Notes: generated by a model not told the origin, from the letters alone. DNA of 64,000 bases from Maccoyibacter intestinihominis (GCF_040096355.1 NZ_JBBMEX010000007.1:119209-183208), one strand, 5' to 3'; counted from the stretch's first letter, positions 8,264 through 17,609 are shown. Numbers and translations are program-made.

Positions 8264-8521
8264 GGATGCGGAAACCGGCGAAGATAATCAGACGGAATAG
8301 AAAACAAACTATTATTTATTATTTATTGTTTCCCTATACCTTTAGACAGATTTCCTCCTGTTCTTCTATTACTTTTAATATTTGTGGATCTTTTTGAATA
8401 CTTTAGATTTACTCTTAGATTGTTAATAAAATAACACTTGATTTTTGACTTACTGTCATCCTTGAAATAGTTAGATTATACTGACTTTTGAATAAGAAAA
8501 TACATTCTGACAATGTCATTC
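8264..8521. other. AT-rich non-coding stretch
   Basis: Apart from the short relic frame running out of the direct repeat, no gene, hairpin terminator or repeat was recognised here. It probably belongs to the same degraded accessory region. Confidence 0.5.
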
Positions 8522-8731
8522 CTATATTTTTGTAAGGAACTCCTCTATTGAGTCCGCCTTTGCTGCTGCCTTGAGCCACTCGTTCAAGCTCTCAGGATTC
8601 TTTTCATTTAGAATCTTTTCTTTGATCTCATCCGGAACTGTACCTAAATCCTCTAAAAGTTCCATGACACTCTGTGCTTTTCCGGTAACGACACCTTCTG
8701 CTAACCACTTTTTCTCTTTTCTTTTGAGCAT
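8522..8731 (-). pseudogene. C-terminal remnant of a Rpn/PD-(D/E)XK nuclease-family transposase
   Basis: A 69-residue frame containing GVVTGKAQSVMELLEDLG, then VPDEIKEKIL and LNEWLKAAAKADSIEEF. In my memory this pattern is the usual C-terminus of the recombination-promoting nuclease/putative transposase (Rpn, PD-(D/E)XK) proteins of Lachnospiraceae, which are about 300 residues long. The nuclease domain is missing: upstream bases are broken by stops in all frames. It marks past mobile-element activity beside the restriction-modification pair. Confidence 0.65.
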
Positions 8732-8831
8732 TTATTCTACTGTCATGTACCTTCCCTCCAGTTCACGCCATTGTTTTAATTCCCTGACTCTGTCATGTAC
8801 TTATTATATCCTGTCACTGTGAAAATGACAA

Positions 8832-8879
8832 GAAAAAGAAGCCGATATCTTATTGTTTTCTAATAAAAATATCGGCTTC
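8832..8879 (-). terminator. Terminator of the nfn operon
   Basis: On the minus strand an 11-bp stem GAAGCCGATAT / ATATCGGCTTC encloses a 20-base loop and is followed by TTTTTC. It lies 66 bases beyond the NfnB stop. Confidence 0.8.
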
Positions 8880-8944
8880 CTTGTAAATATCACTATATCG
8901 ATATGAACTCTCTTAATGTTCACTTCGTTGTACTTCTGACAGTC

Positions 8945-10330
8945 TTATTTCCGGCTCAGGTACTCATCAATGCCCTTTGCAGCAGCTTTTCCTGCTCCCA
9001 TGGCAAGGATTACGGTTGCGGCTCCGGTTACAGCATCTCCACCGGCATATACACCCTCTTTGGTGGTCTTACCGTTGTTTTCATCTGCAACGATACACTG
9101 CCATTTGTTTACATCTAATCCTTCTGTTGTAGAAGAGATCAATGGGTTTGGTGAAGTACCAAGTGACATGATCACCGTATCTAATTCTAAATCAAATTCA
9201 GAACCTTTGATCTCTACCGGTCTTCTTCTACCGGAAGCATCCGGTTCTCCTAATTCCATCTTCACACAGGTCATTCCTTTTACCCAGCCGTTTTCATCCA
9301 CTAAGATTTCCTTTGGATTTGTCAGCAGGTCAAAAATGATGCCCTCTTCTTTTGCATGATGTACTTCTTCGACTCTGGCAGGAAGCTCTTCTTCACTTCT
9401 GCGGTATACGATATGTACCTCTGCGCCAAGTCTTAATGCAGTTCTTGCAGCATCCATCGCAACATTACCGCCGCCGACTACGGCAACCTTTTTGCCTTTC
9501 ATGATCGGTGTATCATACTCATCTTTGAAAGCCTTCATCAGGTTATTTCTCGTTAAAAATTCATTTGCGGAAAAGACACCGTTTGCCTGCTCGCCAGGAA
9601 TGCCCATGAATTTCGGAAGTCCTGCACCGGAACCGATAAATACAGCTTCAAAACCTTCTTCGTCCATCAGTTCATCGATTGTTGTAGACTTACCGATTAC
9701 GACATTGGTCTCAATCTTAACGCCAAGTGATTTGACGTTTTCAATCTCTTTTGCCACAACTGCACTCTTTGGCAGACGGAATTCAGGGATACCATAGATC
9801 AGAACACCACCTGCTTCGTGAAGTGCTTCAAAGATTGTTACATCATATCCCATCTTTGCAAGGTCACCGGCACAGGTCAGTCCTGCAGGACCGGAACCGA
9901 TCACTGCTACCTTGTGGTTTTTCTTTTCTTTTGCCGGCTCAGGTTTTACATTATTTTCTCTTGCCCAGTCAGCTACAAAACGCTCTAATTTTCCAATGGA
10001 AATCGGCTCACCCTTGATGCCACGGATACATCTTCCCTCACACTGGCTCTCCTGCGGACATACACGGCCACAGACTGCCGGAAGTGCGGAGGATTCACTG
10101 ATCACTTTGTAAGCCTCTTCAAATTTTCCTTCTTTTACTTCTGCAATAAATCCCGGAATATTAATGGATACCGGACAGCCTTCGATACATTTTGCATTCT
10201 TACAGCCGATGCAGCGGGAAGCCTCTTCTACAGCCTCGTCCTTGTTATATCCTAAACATACTTCGTCAAAGTTGGTTGCTCTTACCTTTGGTTCCTGCTC
10301 TCTGACAGGTACTTTATTTAATACATCCAT
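8945..10330 (-). CDS. nfnB: NfnB, large subunit of NADH-dependent ferredoxin:NADP+ oxidoreductase (GltD-like)
   Basis: A 461-residue flavoprotein. The N-terminal ferredoxin-like part has CIGCKNAKCIEGCP and CGRVCPQESQCEGRC for [4Fe-4S] clusters. It is followed by the FAD site VIGSGPAGLTCAGDLA and the NADPH site VVGGGNVAMDAARTALRLGA. These are shared by glutamate synthase small subunits and NfnB. Because the neighbour is the NfnA type and no GltB is present, the electron-bifurcating Nfn complex (cytoplasmic, coupling NADH, ferredoxin and NADP+) is the better call. The start codon overlaps the NfnA stop by one base. Confidence 0.85.
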   Translation of the reverse strand: MDVLNKVPVREQEPKVRATNFDEVCLGYNKDEAVEEASRCIGCKNAKCIEGCPVSINIPGFIAEVKEGKFEEAYKVISESSALPAVCGRVCPQESQCEGRCIRGIKGEPISIGKLERFVADWARENNVKPEPAKEKKNHKVAVIGSGPAGLTCAGDLAKMGYDVTIFEALHEAGGVLIYGIPEFRLPKSAVVAKEIENVKSLGVKIETNVVIGKSTTIDELMDEEGFEAVFIGSGAGLPKFMGIPGEQANGVFSANEFLTRNNLMKAFKDEYDTPIMKGKKVAVVGGGNVAMDAARTALRLGAEVHIVYRRSEEELPARVEEVHHAKEEGIIFDLLTNPKEILVDENGWVKGMTCVKMELGEPDASGRRRPVEIKGSEFDLELDTVIMSLGTSPNPLISSTTEGLDVNKWQCIVADENNGKTTKEGVYAGGDAVTGAATVILAMGAGKAAAKGIDEYLSRK

Positions 10331-11217
10331 TATTTGTCACCTCCACAATGTCCGCATCCGCCATGATGTGTATCGCCTTCCTGTAATTTCAGCATGGCTC
10401 TTCCTTCTTCCGTCTTATACATCTGCTGTCTCTTCATTGCCTGGTCAAAATCTACCAGATGTCCGTCGAACTCCGGTCCGTCTACACATGCAAACTTCAC
10501 TTCATCGCCAACAGTCAGACGGCAGGCACCACACATACCGGTTCCGTCCACCATGATAGGGTTCATGGAAACAATGGTTGGAATCTCTAATTTCTTTGTT
10601 AAAAGACAGACAAACTTCATCATGATCATCGGTCCGATTGCAACACAGACATCATAAGTATTGCCGTCTTTTACTAAATCTTCAATTACGGTCGTAACCA
10701 TTCCGGAACGTCCGTAACTTCCATCATCCGTTGTTACATAGAGATTTCCGGCAACTGCCTCCATCTCTTTTTCTAAAATCAACATATCTTTGGTCTTAGA
10801 ACCAACGATCACGTCTACATCTATTCCATTTTCGTGCATCCACTTCACCTGTGGATAAACCGGTGCTGCTCCTACACCACCAGCCACGAATAAAATCTTT
10901 TTCTTCTTTAAATCTTCGATCTCTTCTGAACAGAACTCAGAAGCACATCCGAGCGGTCCTACGAAATCACGGAAAGAATCTCCAACCTCTAATCCGGTCA
11001 TACGCTGTGTAGAAGCTCCAACCACCTGGAATACAATGGTAATTGTTCCTGCTTCCCTGTCATAATCGCAGATTGTCAGCGGGATACGCTCGCCTTCTTC
11101 GTCTATTTTTACAATTATAAACTGTCCCGGCATACAGGTCTTTGCCACTCTTTCGGCTTTGACATCCATAAGAAAAATCTTATCTGCCAGTTGTTCCTTT
11201 TTTACTATTGGATACAT
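10330..11217 (-). CDS. nfnA: NfnA, small subunit of NADH-dependent ferredoxin:NADP+ oxidoreductase
   Basis: A 295-residue ferredoxin-NADP reductase-like protein. The FAD domain shows MPGQFIIVKI and PLTICDYD, the NAD domain VAGGVGAAPVYPQ, and a C-terminal [2Fe-2S] cluster GTGMCGACRLTV with a further Cys in VKFACVDGPEFDGH. This domain order is that of NfnA/SudB and dihydroorotate dehydrogenase electron-transfer subunits. The ATG follows GGGAGG by six bases. The C-terminus ends in a His/Cys-rich tail (HHGGCGHCGG). It is first in the two-gene operon. Confidence 0.85.
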   Translation of the reverse strand: MYPIVKKEQLADKIFLMDVKAERVAKTCMPGQFIIVKIDEEGERIPLTICDYDREAGTITIVFQVVGASTQRMTGLEVGDSFRDFVGPLGCASEFCSEEIEDLKKKKILFVAGGVGAAPVYPQVKWMHENGIDVDVIVGSKTKDMLILEKEMEAVAGNLYVTTDDGSYGRSGMVTTVIEDLVKDGNTYDVCVAIGPMIMMKFVCLLTKKLEIPTIVSMNPIMVDGTGMCGACRLTVGDEVKFACVDGPEFDGHLVDFDQAMKRQQMYKTEEGRAMLKLQEGDTHHGGCGHCGGDK

Positions 11218-11271
11218 CGTTATCCTCCCATCTCATTGTTTTTGCTGCTCGCTAAGCATACCTACCTGTTA

Positions 11272-11300
11272 ATGATACTAAATTTTCAATTATTTCGCAA
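11272..11300 (-). promoter_or_regulatory. Promoter of nfnAB
   Basis: Minus-strand TTGCGA (11295-11300), 17 bases, TATCAT (11272-11277), about 55 bases before the NfnA ATG. It separates the nfn operon from the CoA-transferase gene upstream. Confidence 0.5.
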
Positions 11301-11346
11301 TATCTCTGCAAAAAAAGTCTAAAAACATCCTATGTACTCTGATTTT

Positions 11347-12525
11347 TTAGTCAAAAACACCCTTCGCTTTTAACTCTGCATAATCCATCCCCAGTTGTTC
11401 TATCACTTCTTTGGTATGATAGCCGGTCGGATAACCGGCAAACTTATATTCACATGGACATTCACTAAGTTTGACTGCCGTTGCAAGCTGTTTGACACTT
11501 ACGTCTTCATGAAGCGGCAGTTTTACATCCACTACCATCTCACGTTCTTTTACCTGCTCATCCTCTAAAAGTGCTTCTTTTAAATTCAAAACCGGCTGTA
11601 CGCAGGCATCATAATGAGAGAATACTTCTACCCATTCATCTCTTGTCTTTGTCTTTAAAATGCCACGGATCTCTGCTTTTACTTCATCGATATTTGGCGG
11701 ATATACCGTTCCTTCTATTAAGTCCTCACGTCCGATCGCCGTGCAGAATCTGCTCCAAAATTGTGGTTCTAAGGAACCGACGCTTAGATATTCACCGTCT
11801 TTTGTCTCATAAAAATCATAGATGCAGCCACCATTGAGACGTTCTCCCTCACGCTTTGGTTCTTTCCCGGAAACTAAAAATCCGGCACCGTCTAAGCTGT
11901 TAAACGGCACACAGCCGTCCATCATTGCCACATCTATGTATTGTCCTTTTCCTGTATTTTTCCGATAATTGACCGCTGCTAAAATACCGATCACGGAATT
12001 CATAGAACCGACTGCAATATCTGCAATCTGAAAATTCATCAGGGAAGGTCCTGATTCCCTGCGCCCTGCCTGTGAAATAATGCCGCTTCTTGACATATAG
12101 TTGATATCATGTCCTGCCGCATCCCGCAGTGGTCCTGTCTGTCCGTATCCGGTCAGTGAGCAGTAGATCAGTTTCGGATTGACTGCTTTTAAATCCTCGT
12201 AGCCGAGTCCTAATTTTTCCATAACACCGGGGCGAAACTGCTCTAGCACAATGTCATATTCTTTGACAAGTTCTTTTACAACCGCCTTTCCCTCCCCGGT
12301 TTTTAAGTTCAAAAACATGGTCTTTTTATTTCTTCCAAGCCATGCCTGTGATGCAGACACTCCGGTATCCCCGATAAACGGCGGATAGTCCAATACGATA
12401 TCCGGTCTGCTCGCAGAGCTGATCTTCAACACCTCTGCCCCCATATCCGCTAACATCAATGTTGCGTATGGTCCCGGTAATAAGGTAGAAAAATCCAAAA
12501 TTTTCAAATCATCCAGTGAACCCAT
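11347..12525 (-). CDS. Family III CoA-transferase (CaiB/BaiF, alpha-methylacyl-CoA racemase-like)
   Basis: A 392-residue protein with the N-terminal signature LKILDFSTLLPGPYATLMLADMG split over the first 30 residues, YDIVLEQFRPGVMEKLGLGY, and GHDINYMSRSG, whose Asp is the catalytic residue that forms the acyl intermediate in this family. The family moves CoA between acids or racemises 2-methylacyl-CoA; the substrate cannot be read from sequence. It starts 25 bases after the ABC ATPase gene with no terminator between, so it probably belongs to the T-box-controlled unit, suggesting a link to tryptophan or aromatic acid metabolism. Confidence 0.85.
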   Translation of the reverse strand: MGSLDDLKILDFSTLLPGPYATLMLADMGAEVLKISSASRPDIVLDYPPFIGDTGVSASQAWLGRNKKTMFLNLKTGEGKAVVKELVKEYDIVLEQFRPGVMEKLGLGYEDLKAVNPKLIYCSLTGYGQTGPLRDAAGHDINYMSRSGIISQAGRRESGPSLMNFQIADIAVGSMNSVIGILAAVNYRKNTGKGQYIDVAMMDGCVPFNSLDGAGFLVSGKEPKREGERLNGGCIYDFYETKDGEYLSVGSLEPQFWSRFCTAIGREDLIEGTVYPPNIDEVKAEIRGILKTKTRDEWVEVFSHYDACVQPVLNLKEALLEDEQVKEREMVVDVKLPLHEDVSVKQLATAVKLSECPCEYKFAGYPTGYHTKEVIEQLGMDYAELKAKGVFD

Positions 12526-12550
12526 TGTTTATTCCCTCTCGTTCTCTTTT

Positions 12551-13324
12551 CTAATTACCACATTCAATACTGATCCGGTTAAATGTTTCTAAGATGTCAT
12601 CGACTTTCATCTTTGCTTTTTCTTCGCCTGCCTTATCGATAATGGCATTTCCCTGATGCATCATGATCAGACGGTCTCCATATTCTACGGCATAACGCAG
12701 ATTGTGTGTGACCATGATCGTTGTTACTTTTTTCTCTTTTACAATCTTATCGGTCAACTCCATGATGATCTCTGCGGTCTTTGGATCAAGTGCCGCTGTA
12801 TGCTCATCTAAGATCAGAAATTCAATCGGGTTCATGGTTGCCATCAAAAGGGCAAGGGTCTGACGCTGACCTCCGGAAAGCGAACCGACTTTTGTCTCCA
12901 TCTGATTTTCCAATCCAAGATTTAAATCTCTTAACATTTCACGGTAATGCTCTGCTCTTGCTTTGTTCACGCCTCTTCCTAATCCATAACCTTTTCCCTT
13001 GTTATCGGCTATGGACATATTCTCAAGGATGGTCATGCTTGGACAGGTTCCTTTGGATGGATCCTGATACACTCTTCCGATCCTTCTGTGACGGATATAG
13101 TCTTTCTGATTGACGATGTCTGTTCCACTGACTAAGATCGAACCGGAATCCACCGGGATCGTTCCGCAAATGATATTGAGCATAGAGGTCTTACCGGAGC
13201 CGTTACTTCCGACGACTGATAGAAATTCACCATCCTGTATGGTCAGATTGAAATTTTCAAACAGGCAGAGTTCGTTGACAGTGCCCGGATTATAGTTTTT
13301 ATTGATATTTTTTAACTCAAGCAT
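12551..13324 (-). CDS. ABC transporter ATP-binding protein, TrpZ-like
   Basis: A 257-residue ATPase with Walker A GSNGSGKTS, signature LSGGQRQTLAL, Walker B FLILDEHTAALDP and the switch His in MVTHNLRYA. It overlaps the permease gene by eight bases. Together with the permease and lipoprotein it forms the amino-acid importer family described as TrpXYZ when placed behind a tryptophan T-box, as here. It would power uptake from the cytoplasmic side. Confidence 0.85.
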   Translation of the reverse strand: MLELKNINKNYNPGTVNELCLFENFNLTIQDGEFLSVVGSNGSGKTSMLNIICGTIPVDSGSILVSGTDIVNQKDYIRHRRIGRVYQDPSKGTCPSMTILENMSIADNKGKGYGLGRGVNKARAEHYREMLRDLNLGLENQMETKVGSLSGGQRQTLALLMATMNPIEFLILDEHTAALDPKTAEIIMELTDKIVKEKKVTTIMVTHNLRYAVEYGDRLIMMHQGNAIIDKAGEEKAKMKVDDILETFNRISIECGN

Positions 13325-14201
13325 TGTTCTTCACCTTCTTCTTTCTGTCCATGCTGACTACTAAAATGATTAAAAACAGGACTGCTGTGACCAGTTTTAA
13401 GTCTGTGGACTGTAAACCAAAGCTGATCGCCAATGCCACACATGCTTTATAGATAATGGAACCGATCACAACACTGGTGGTCACCCGGAAAAATGTCACT
13501 TTTTTAAAGAGACTTGTTCCGATGATCACGCTTGCCAAACCAATGACAACGGTTCCTGTTCCCATGGAAACATCGAAATATCTCTGCTGCTGGGTATAAA
13601 TACATCCGCTTAAGGTTACCAATCCGTTAGAAATTGCAAGTCCTGCAATTTTTACCAAGCCCTTATCGACTCCCATGGATGTTACAATGGTGTCATTATC
13701 TCCTACTGCCCTTAGTAAAAATCCGGCTTTTGTACTCATATACCAGTCCAGTAAATATTTCATCACTAAGGTAATGATAAGAATAATGACAACGGTTGAA
13801 AACTGTGCTGCGTTTCCTTTAAAAATGCTGTTGACCAGATCGTTATCAAATATTGTTTTTTCTGTATAGATCGGCAGGTTTGCACGTCCTGCTATCCTTA
13901 AATTGACGGTATACAATGCGGTCATCATAATGATTCCCGACAATAAATCCCGCACCTTTAATTTGACATGGATGACTCCGGTCAGAACTCCTACGACTGC
14001 TCCTGCTGCAAAGGACACCACCAATGTGATCAGTGGATGAACTCCTTTGGTGATCATAACAGCCGTAATGGCAGCTCCCAGTGGGAAGCTGCCGTCTACG
14101 GTCAAGTCCGGAAAATCCAGAATTTTATATGTGATATATACTCCTAATGCCATGATCGCATAGATCATGCCCTGTTCTAATACACTCAATACCAGTGCCA
14201 C
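13317..14201 (-). CDS. ABC transporter permease, TrpY-like
   Basis: A 294-residue integral membrane protein with eight to nine hydrophobic segments, of the branched-chain/sugar-type permease family (MIYAIMALGVYITYKILDF, DLTVDGSFPLGAA). The start is GTG at 14201, seven bases after GGAGG; no better ATG is available. It sits between the substrate-binding and ATPase genes and overlaps the latter. It is the translocation channel of the putative tryptophan importer. Confidence 0.83.
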   Translation of the reverse strand: MALVLSVLEQGMIYAIMALGVYITYKILDFPDLTVDGSFPLGAAITAVMITKGVHPLITLVVSFAAGAVVGVLTGVIHVKLKVRDLLSGIIMMTALYTVNLRIAGRANLPIYTEKTIFDNDLVNSIFKGNAAQFSTVVIILIITLVMKYLLDWYMSTKAGFLLRAVGDNDTIVTSMGVDKGLVKIAGLAISNGLVTLSGCIYTQQQRYFDVSMGTGTVVIGLASVIIGTSLFKKVTFFRVTTSVVIGSIIYKACVALAISFGLQSTDLKLVTAVLFLIILVVSMDRKKKVKNNA

Positions 14202-14233
14202 GTTGTTACCTCCAAGTTTTCCGTCTGTATTTT

Positions 14234-15277
14234 TTATTCTACGGTAATCTCCGTAAATGTTTCTGCTGCATCAGCAATGTAATCTTTGTCTAACTCCATA
14301 CCAATTTTATCTGCTGCTTCTGTGTTGACATAGAGTGCGGAATCTGCTGTTTTGATGTATTCTGTGTCTTTTGCAGTTGCTTCACCTTTTAAGATCTTTG
14401 CTGCCATAGCACCTGTATTTTTTCCAAGTTCAAAATAGTCAATTCCCATTGCTGCCACACATCCGGCTTTTACCTGCTCAATCTCACTTCCGAATACCGG
14501 AATTTTCTTGCTGTTGGCTTTTTCAATCACGGTCTGAAGTGCCTGTACTACGGTGTTGTCTGTCAGGTTGCAGATACAGTCCACTTTTCCTACCAAATCC
14601 GCTGCTGCCATATCTACATCTGCAAGGGTGTTGATTCCTGTGTCTACGATTTCAAATCCGTATTTATCTGATACTTTTTTGTACTCTTTGATGGTGCTGA
14701 CGGAGTTTGCTTCGCTGGTAGTGTAAAGGATTCCGATCTTCTTTGCATCCGGGAGCATCTTACGGATCATTTTTAACTGCTCATCTACCGGAAGAAGGTC
14801 ACAGGAACCTGTGATGTTGCCTGCGTTGCTGCCATCCTCTTTTGCAAGTCCTGCGCCGACCGGATCGGATACTGCGGTATATACGACCGGAATGTCTGCA
14901 CTCATTGCCGCATTATAAGCACTCATGGCACTTGGTGTTGCGATCGCGCAGATCAGATCTACTTTCTTTGACACATAGCTGTCTGCAATGGTTCCGACTG
15001 TTCCTGTATCTGCCTGTGCATTGTCGTAATTCACTTTTAAGTTCTTTCCTTCTTCGATGCCTGCTTCTTTTAAGCCCTCTAAGAATCCTTCACGGCAGTT
15101 ATCTAAGGAGCCATGCTCTGCAAACTGGGAAATTCCGATGGTATAGGAATCTTTGCTTTCTGTTTCTGTACTCTTTGTGTCTTTTGTGGATGTCTCTTTT
15201 GTGCTGCTTCCGCATCCTGCTAACATTCCTGTTACAAATACCATACTCATTACGACTGCTAATAATTTTTTCTTCAT
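14234..15277 (-). CDS. ABC substrate-binding lipoprotein, TrpX-like
   Basis: A 347-residue secreted lipoprotein. The signal peptide ends in a lipobox, GMLAGCGSS, with Cys22 as the lipidation site, followed by a Ser/Thr/Lys linker. The body (YTIGISQFAEHGSLDNCREG, then VVYTAVSDPVGAGL) matches the ABC sugar/amino-acid-binding family found with T-box leaders. It is the first gene after the tryptophan T-box, so tryptophan or a close analogue is the likely ligand. Confidence 0.85.
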   Translation of the reverse strand: MKKKLLAVVMSMVFVTGMLAGCGSSTKETSTKDTKSTETESKDSYTIGISQFAEHGSLDNCREGFLEGLKEAGIEEGKNLKVNYDNAQADTGTVGTIADSYVSKKVDLICAIATPSAMSAYNAAMSADIPVVYTAVSDPVGAGLAKEDGSNAGNITGSCDLLPVDEQLKMIRKMLPDAKKIGILYTTSEANSVSTIKEYKKVSDKYGFEIVDTGINTLADVDMAAADLVGKVDCICNLTDNTVVQALQTVIEKANSKKIPVFGSEIEQVKAGCVAAMGIDYFELGKNTGAMAAKILKGEATAKDTEYIKTADSALYVNTEAADKIGMELDKDYIADAAETFTEITVE

Positions 15278-15409
15278 TTTTCTTACCTCTTTCTTTCTGC
15301 CTTCTGGCTGTTGTTAGATCCAGAACAAACGCAGATACAAGTTCGCCGATTTTTATGGGTTTTGATTTTACGGATTCCGCTTTCACATAGGGATGTTATC
15401 CTGTCATTA

Positions 15410-15515
15410 CAAAAATCCGATGTGCTTACGCACTTCCTTTCAGAAGCAGAAGGATGCTGCAGATAAATCTGCCCATCTTTCCGCTTCTGAAAGAACCTTC
15501 GGTATCGGATTTTTG
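15410..15515. repeat. Nested inverted repeat in the leader between T-box and TrpX-like gene
   Basis: Outer arms CAAAAATCCGAT (15410-15421) and ATCGGATTTTTG (15504-15515) enclose inner arms CTTTCAGAAGC (15437-15447) and GCTTCTGAAAG (15483-15493); all pairs are perfect. It lies in the transcript between the T-box terminator and the start codon. The rest of 15278-15530 shows nothing else. Confidence 0.65.
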
Positions 15516-15530
15516 CAATTTCTAAGATAC

Positions 15531-15563
15531 AAAAAAACCGCCTCAAGCATTTGCTTGAGACGG
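15531..15563 (-). terminator. T-box attenuator (terminator) hairpin
   Basis: Stem CCGTCTCAAGC / GCTTGAGGCGG (15538-15563) with a four-base loop, followed on the minus strand by seven T residues (15531-15537). Formation is mutually exclusive with the T-box antiterminator. Confidence 0.88.
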
Positions 15564-15806
15564 TAATATTATCATATTATCGCGGTACCACTCAAATTGA
15601 CGAATTGTCCTCTCTTTCACATACTATCATACATGCCTCATTGATAACGGGTTTGGTTCCCGGCTCACCCTACTATGTATTACGCTTCAGGCTGCCCTCA
15701 AAAGTCCATTCAACGAATACCGCCATACTGCAATCCCACCACCTGCAGCTCTCTGTGACTTTGGTCTAACGTCTACTACTCTTTTTCAACGGTTTGTTCT
15801 ATCTGA
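15531..15806 (-). promoter_or_regulatory. T-box riboswitch, tryptophan specifier
   Basis: Minus-strand leader with stem I elements (AGTAGACG, CAGAGAG, GGTGGTG), a specifier loop TGAA-TGG-A with the Trp codon TGG at 15706-15708, and the antiterminator T-box GAGTGGTACCGCG (15581-15593), followed by a terminator. Uncharged tRNA-Trp would stabilise the antiterminator and turn on the importer genes. The specifier was chosen from its position after GAA in the loop; its register is a reading by eye. Confidence 0.88.
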
Positions 15807-15811
15807 TGTCT

Positions 15812-15840
15812 AGATTAATACTTTATGAGGCATTTGTCAA
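15812..15840 (-). promoter_or_regulatory. Promoter of the T-box transcript
   Basis: Perfect -35 TTGACA (15835-15840) on the minus strand, 17-base spacer and a weak -10 TAATCT (15812-15817), just upstream of stem I. Confidence 0.5.
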
Positions 15841-15870
15841 CCGCTTTTTTGATTTTTTACTTCTTACTTT

Positions 15871-17598
15871 TTACACCTGAAAATGCTTCATGCTTCCCTC
15901 TAACTCATCCGCAATATTTTTTAAGCCTTCCATACTGCCGGATACTATATCAAAATTCTCTGTTACGGTATTGGCTGCCGTACATACTTCCTGCGTAGTG
16001 GCTGCATTCTGTTTTGCAATTTCTGAAAGTTCTGACACGGTCTCTACGATTTCTTTTCTTGCCCCATCTAAATACTCTACGCTGTCTGCGATTACCTGCA
16101 TTCCTTCTATGGATTCTAAAATTCTCTTCATAACCGCTTCTGTCATTGTCTCGGTCTCTTTGATATGTTCGGTCTGTGCCTCTATCGTCGTTGTAACTTT
16201 TCCCATGGTCTCTACTGCACGATCAGAGTTCTCCGTAAGCTGCTGTAAAATATCAGAGATATTCTGACTCGACTCATTGGACTTGCTTGCTAACTGCTGG
16301 ATTTCTGTAGCAACGACCGCAAAGCCTTTTCCACTTTCTCCTGCTCTTGCAGCTTCAATGCTCGCATTGAGACTTAACAGGTTTGTCTGTGAAGCAATGG
16401 ATGCAATGATTTCCGTTGCTTCTTTGATCTGTACTACCGATTCATTTGTCTTTGCTGTCTGTGCTTCGATCTCCTGTATCAGTTCCTGCACTTCTTTATT
16501 GCTTTCAAGCAGTTCCCGGATGGTTTCCACATTCTGTTTCTCTGCACAGGACATGGCATCTGCATTCTGCTGCATCTGTTCCATCTCCTCTGTGGTCCGC
16601 TCAATTTTTTCACCCATACTATGTACATTCTTTGCCGCTTTGTCGGAAATCTCTGCCTGCGTTGCCGCACTTTGCATGATGCTGTCAATCGCTCCCTCTA
16701 CCTGCCGCATAGAAGTTGTGGTCTCTCTTGCCGTCTCGCCCAGTTCGCCGGATGCCATCAGCACCGCCTCTGCATTTCCTGCAATATTCGCAATACTTTT
16801 GATCATTTCCTCCTGCAGGCTGCTGATCGCCTTTGATAAGTCTCCGAGTTCATCCTGCCTTTTTATCAACTTTGTATCCATTTCATTTTTCAGATTACCG
16901 GAGGACACGGACTGTACCATATTGATTCCTTTTTTCAATGCTCCTGAAAAATTAAAAGCAAACACTGCTGCCACTGCGATACAGAGCAACATTACAATCA
17001 GTACCACTAAGATCACGGTATTGATAATCTTATTGATCGCGGAATCCTTCTGTGCCTTATTTGCTCCCACAAAGATCATGCCGACCGGTTTTTTGCTGTC
17101 TCCCTGATAAACCGGAACATAGTAACCATAGTGAAGTGTGCCGTCTATGGACACGGAGTCACTGAAGTATTCTTTTCCCTTTTCTAAGACTTCTTTTTGG
17201 ATGGTCTCTCCCGCCGGAGAACCTAAGATACGGTCTCCGTTTTTATCCTTTGCAGAAGTCATGATCCTGTCTTTTCCATAGAAAAAAGTCACTTCTAATC
17301 CTGTCTTTTCTTTGATACTGTCCACAAGACTTTCCGACTTGGAAATATTGTAACTTCCTTTCCATATTTCTCCATTTTCCGTCTTAATATAATCCCCTGA
17401 ATTCTGGTCATACGCTGCAAACGTAGATGTTGCCGCACTCTGCAATGCATCTTTAATCTCTTTTAGCAAAGAATCCCTGACAATGGTCTGTGCTATAAAG
17501 ATAACCATCAGTCCCAATACTAAGACCGGAAGAACCCCAAGCATTAAAATCTTCTTTTTTAAGTCAAATCTTATCTGTCTTTTATTTGTCTCTTCCAT
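15871..17598 (-). CDS. Methyl-accepting chemotaxis protein with single-Cache sensor
   Basis: A 575-residue chemoreceptor: transmembrane segment at about 15-35, an extracellular single-Cache domain (about 40-190, with VTFFYGKDRIMTS and HYGYYVPVYQGD), a second membrane segment around 200-220, HAMP, and a cytoplasmic signalling domain whose hairpin tip reads SQTNLLSLNASIEAARAGE. It starts 11 bases after the BMP lipoprotein gene and is the last gene of that operon, which suggests that the lipoprotein and the receptor sense related ligands. Confidence 0.88.
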   Translation of the reverse strand: MEETNKRQIRFDLKKKILMLGVLPVLVLGLMVIFIAQTIVRDSLLKEIKDALQSAATSTFAAYDQNSGDYIKTENGEIWKGSYNISKSESLVDSIKEKTGLEVTFFYGKDRIMTSAKDKNGDRILGSPAGETIQKEVLEKGKEYFSDSVSIDGTLHYGYYVPVYQGDSKKPVGMIFVGANKAQKDSAINKIINTVILVVLIVMLLCIAVAAVFAFNFSGALKKGINMVQSVSSGNLKNEMDTKLIKRQDELGDLSKAISSLQEEMIKSIANIAGNAEAVLMASGELGETARETTTSMRQVEGAIDSIMQSAATQAEISDKAAKNVHSMGEKIERTTEEMEQMQQNADAMSCAEKQNVETIRELLESNKEVQELIQEIEAQTAKTNESVVQIKEATEIIASIASQTNLLSLNASIEAARAGESGKGFAVVATEIQQLASKSNESSQNISDILQQLTENSDRAVETMGKVTTTIEAQTEHIKETETMTEAVMKRILESIEGMQVIADSVEYLDGARKEIVETVSELSEIAKQNAATTQEVCTAANTVTENFDIVSGSMEGLKNIADELEGSMKHFQV

Positions 17599-17609
17599 CC
17601 GTATCTCTC

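Noticed and set aside
8945..10330. Glutamate synthase small subunit (GltD)
   Set aside because: No large subunit is present, and the adjacent NfnA-type flavoprotein makes the Nfn complex the better explanation.
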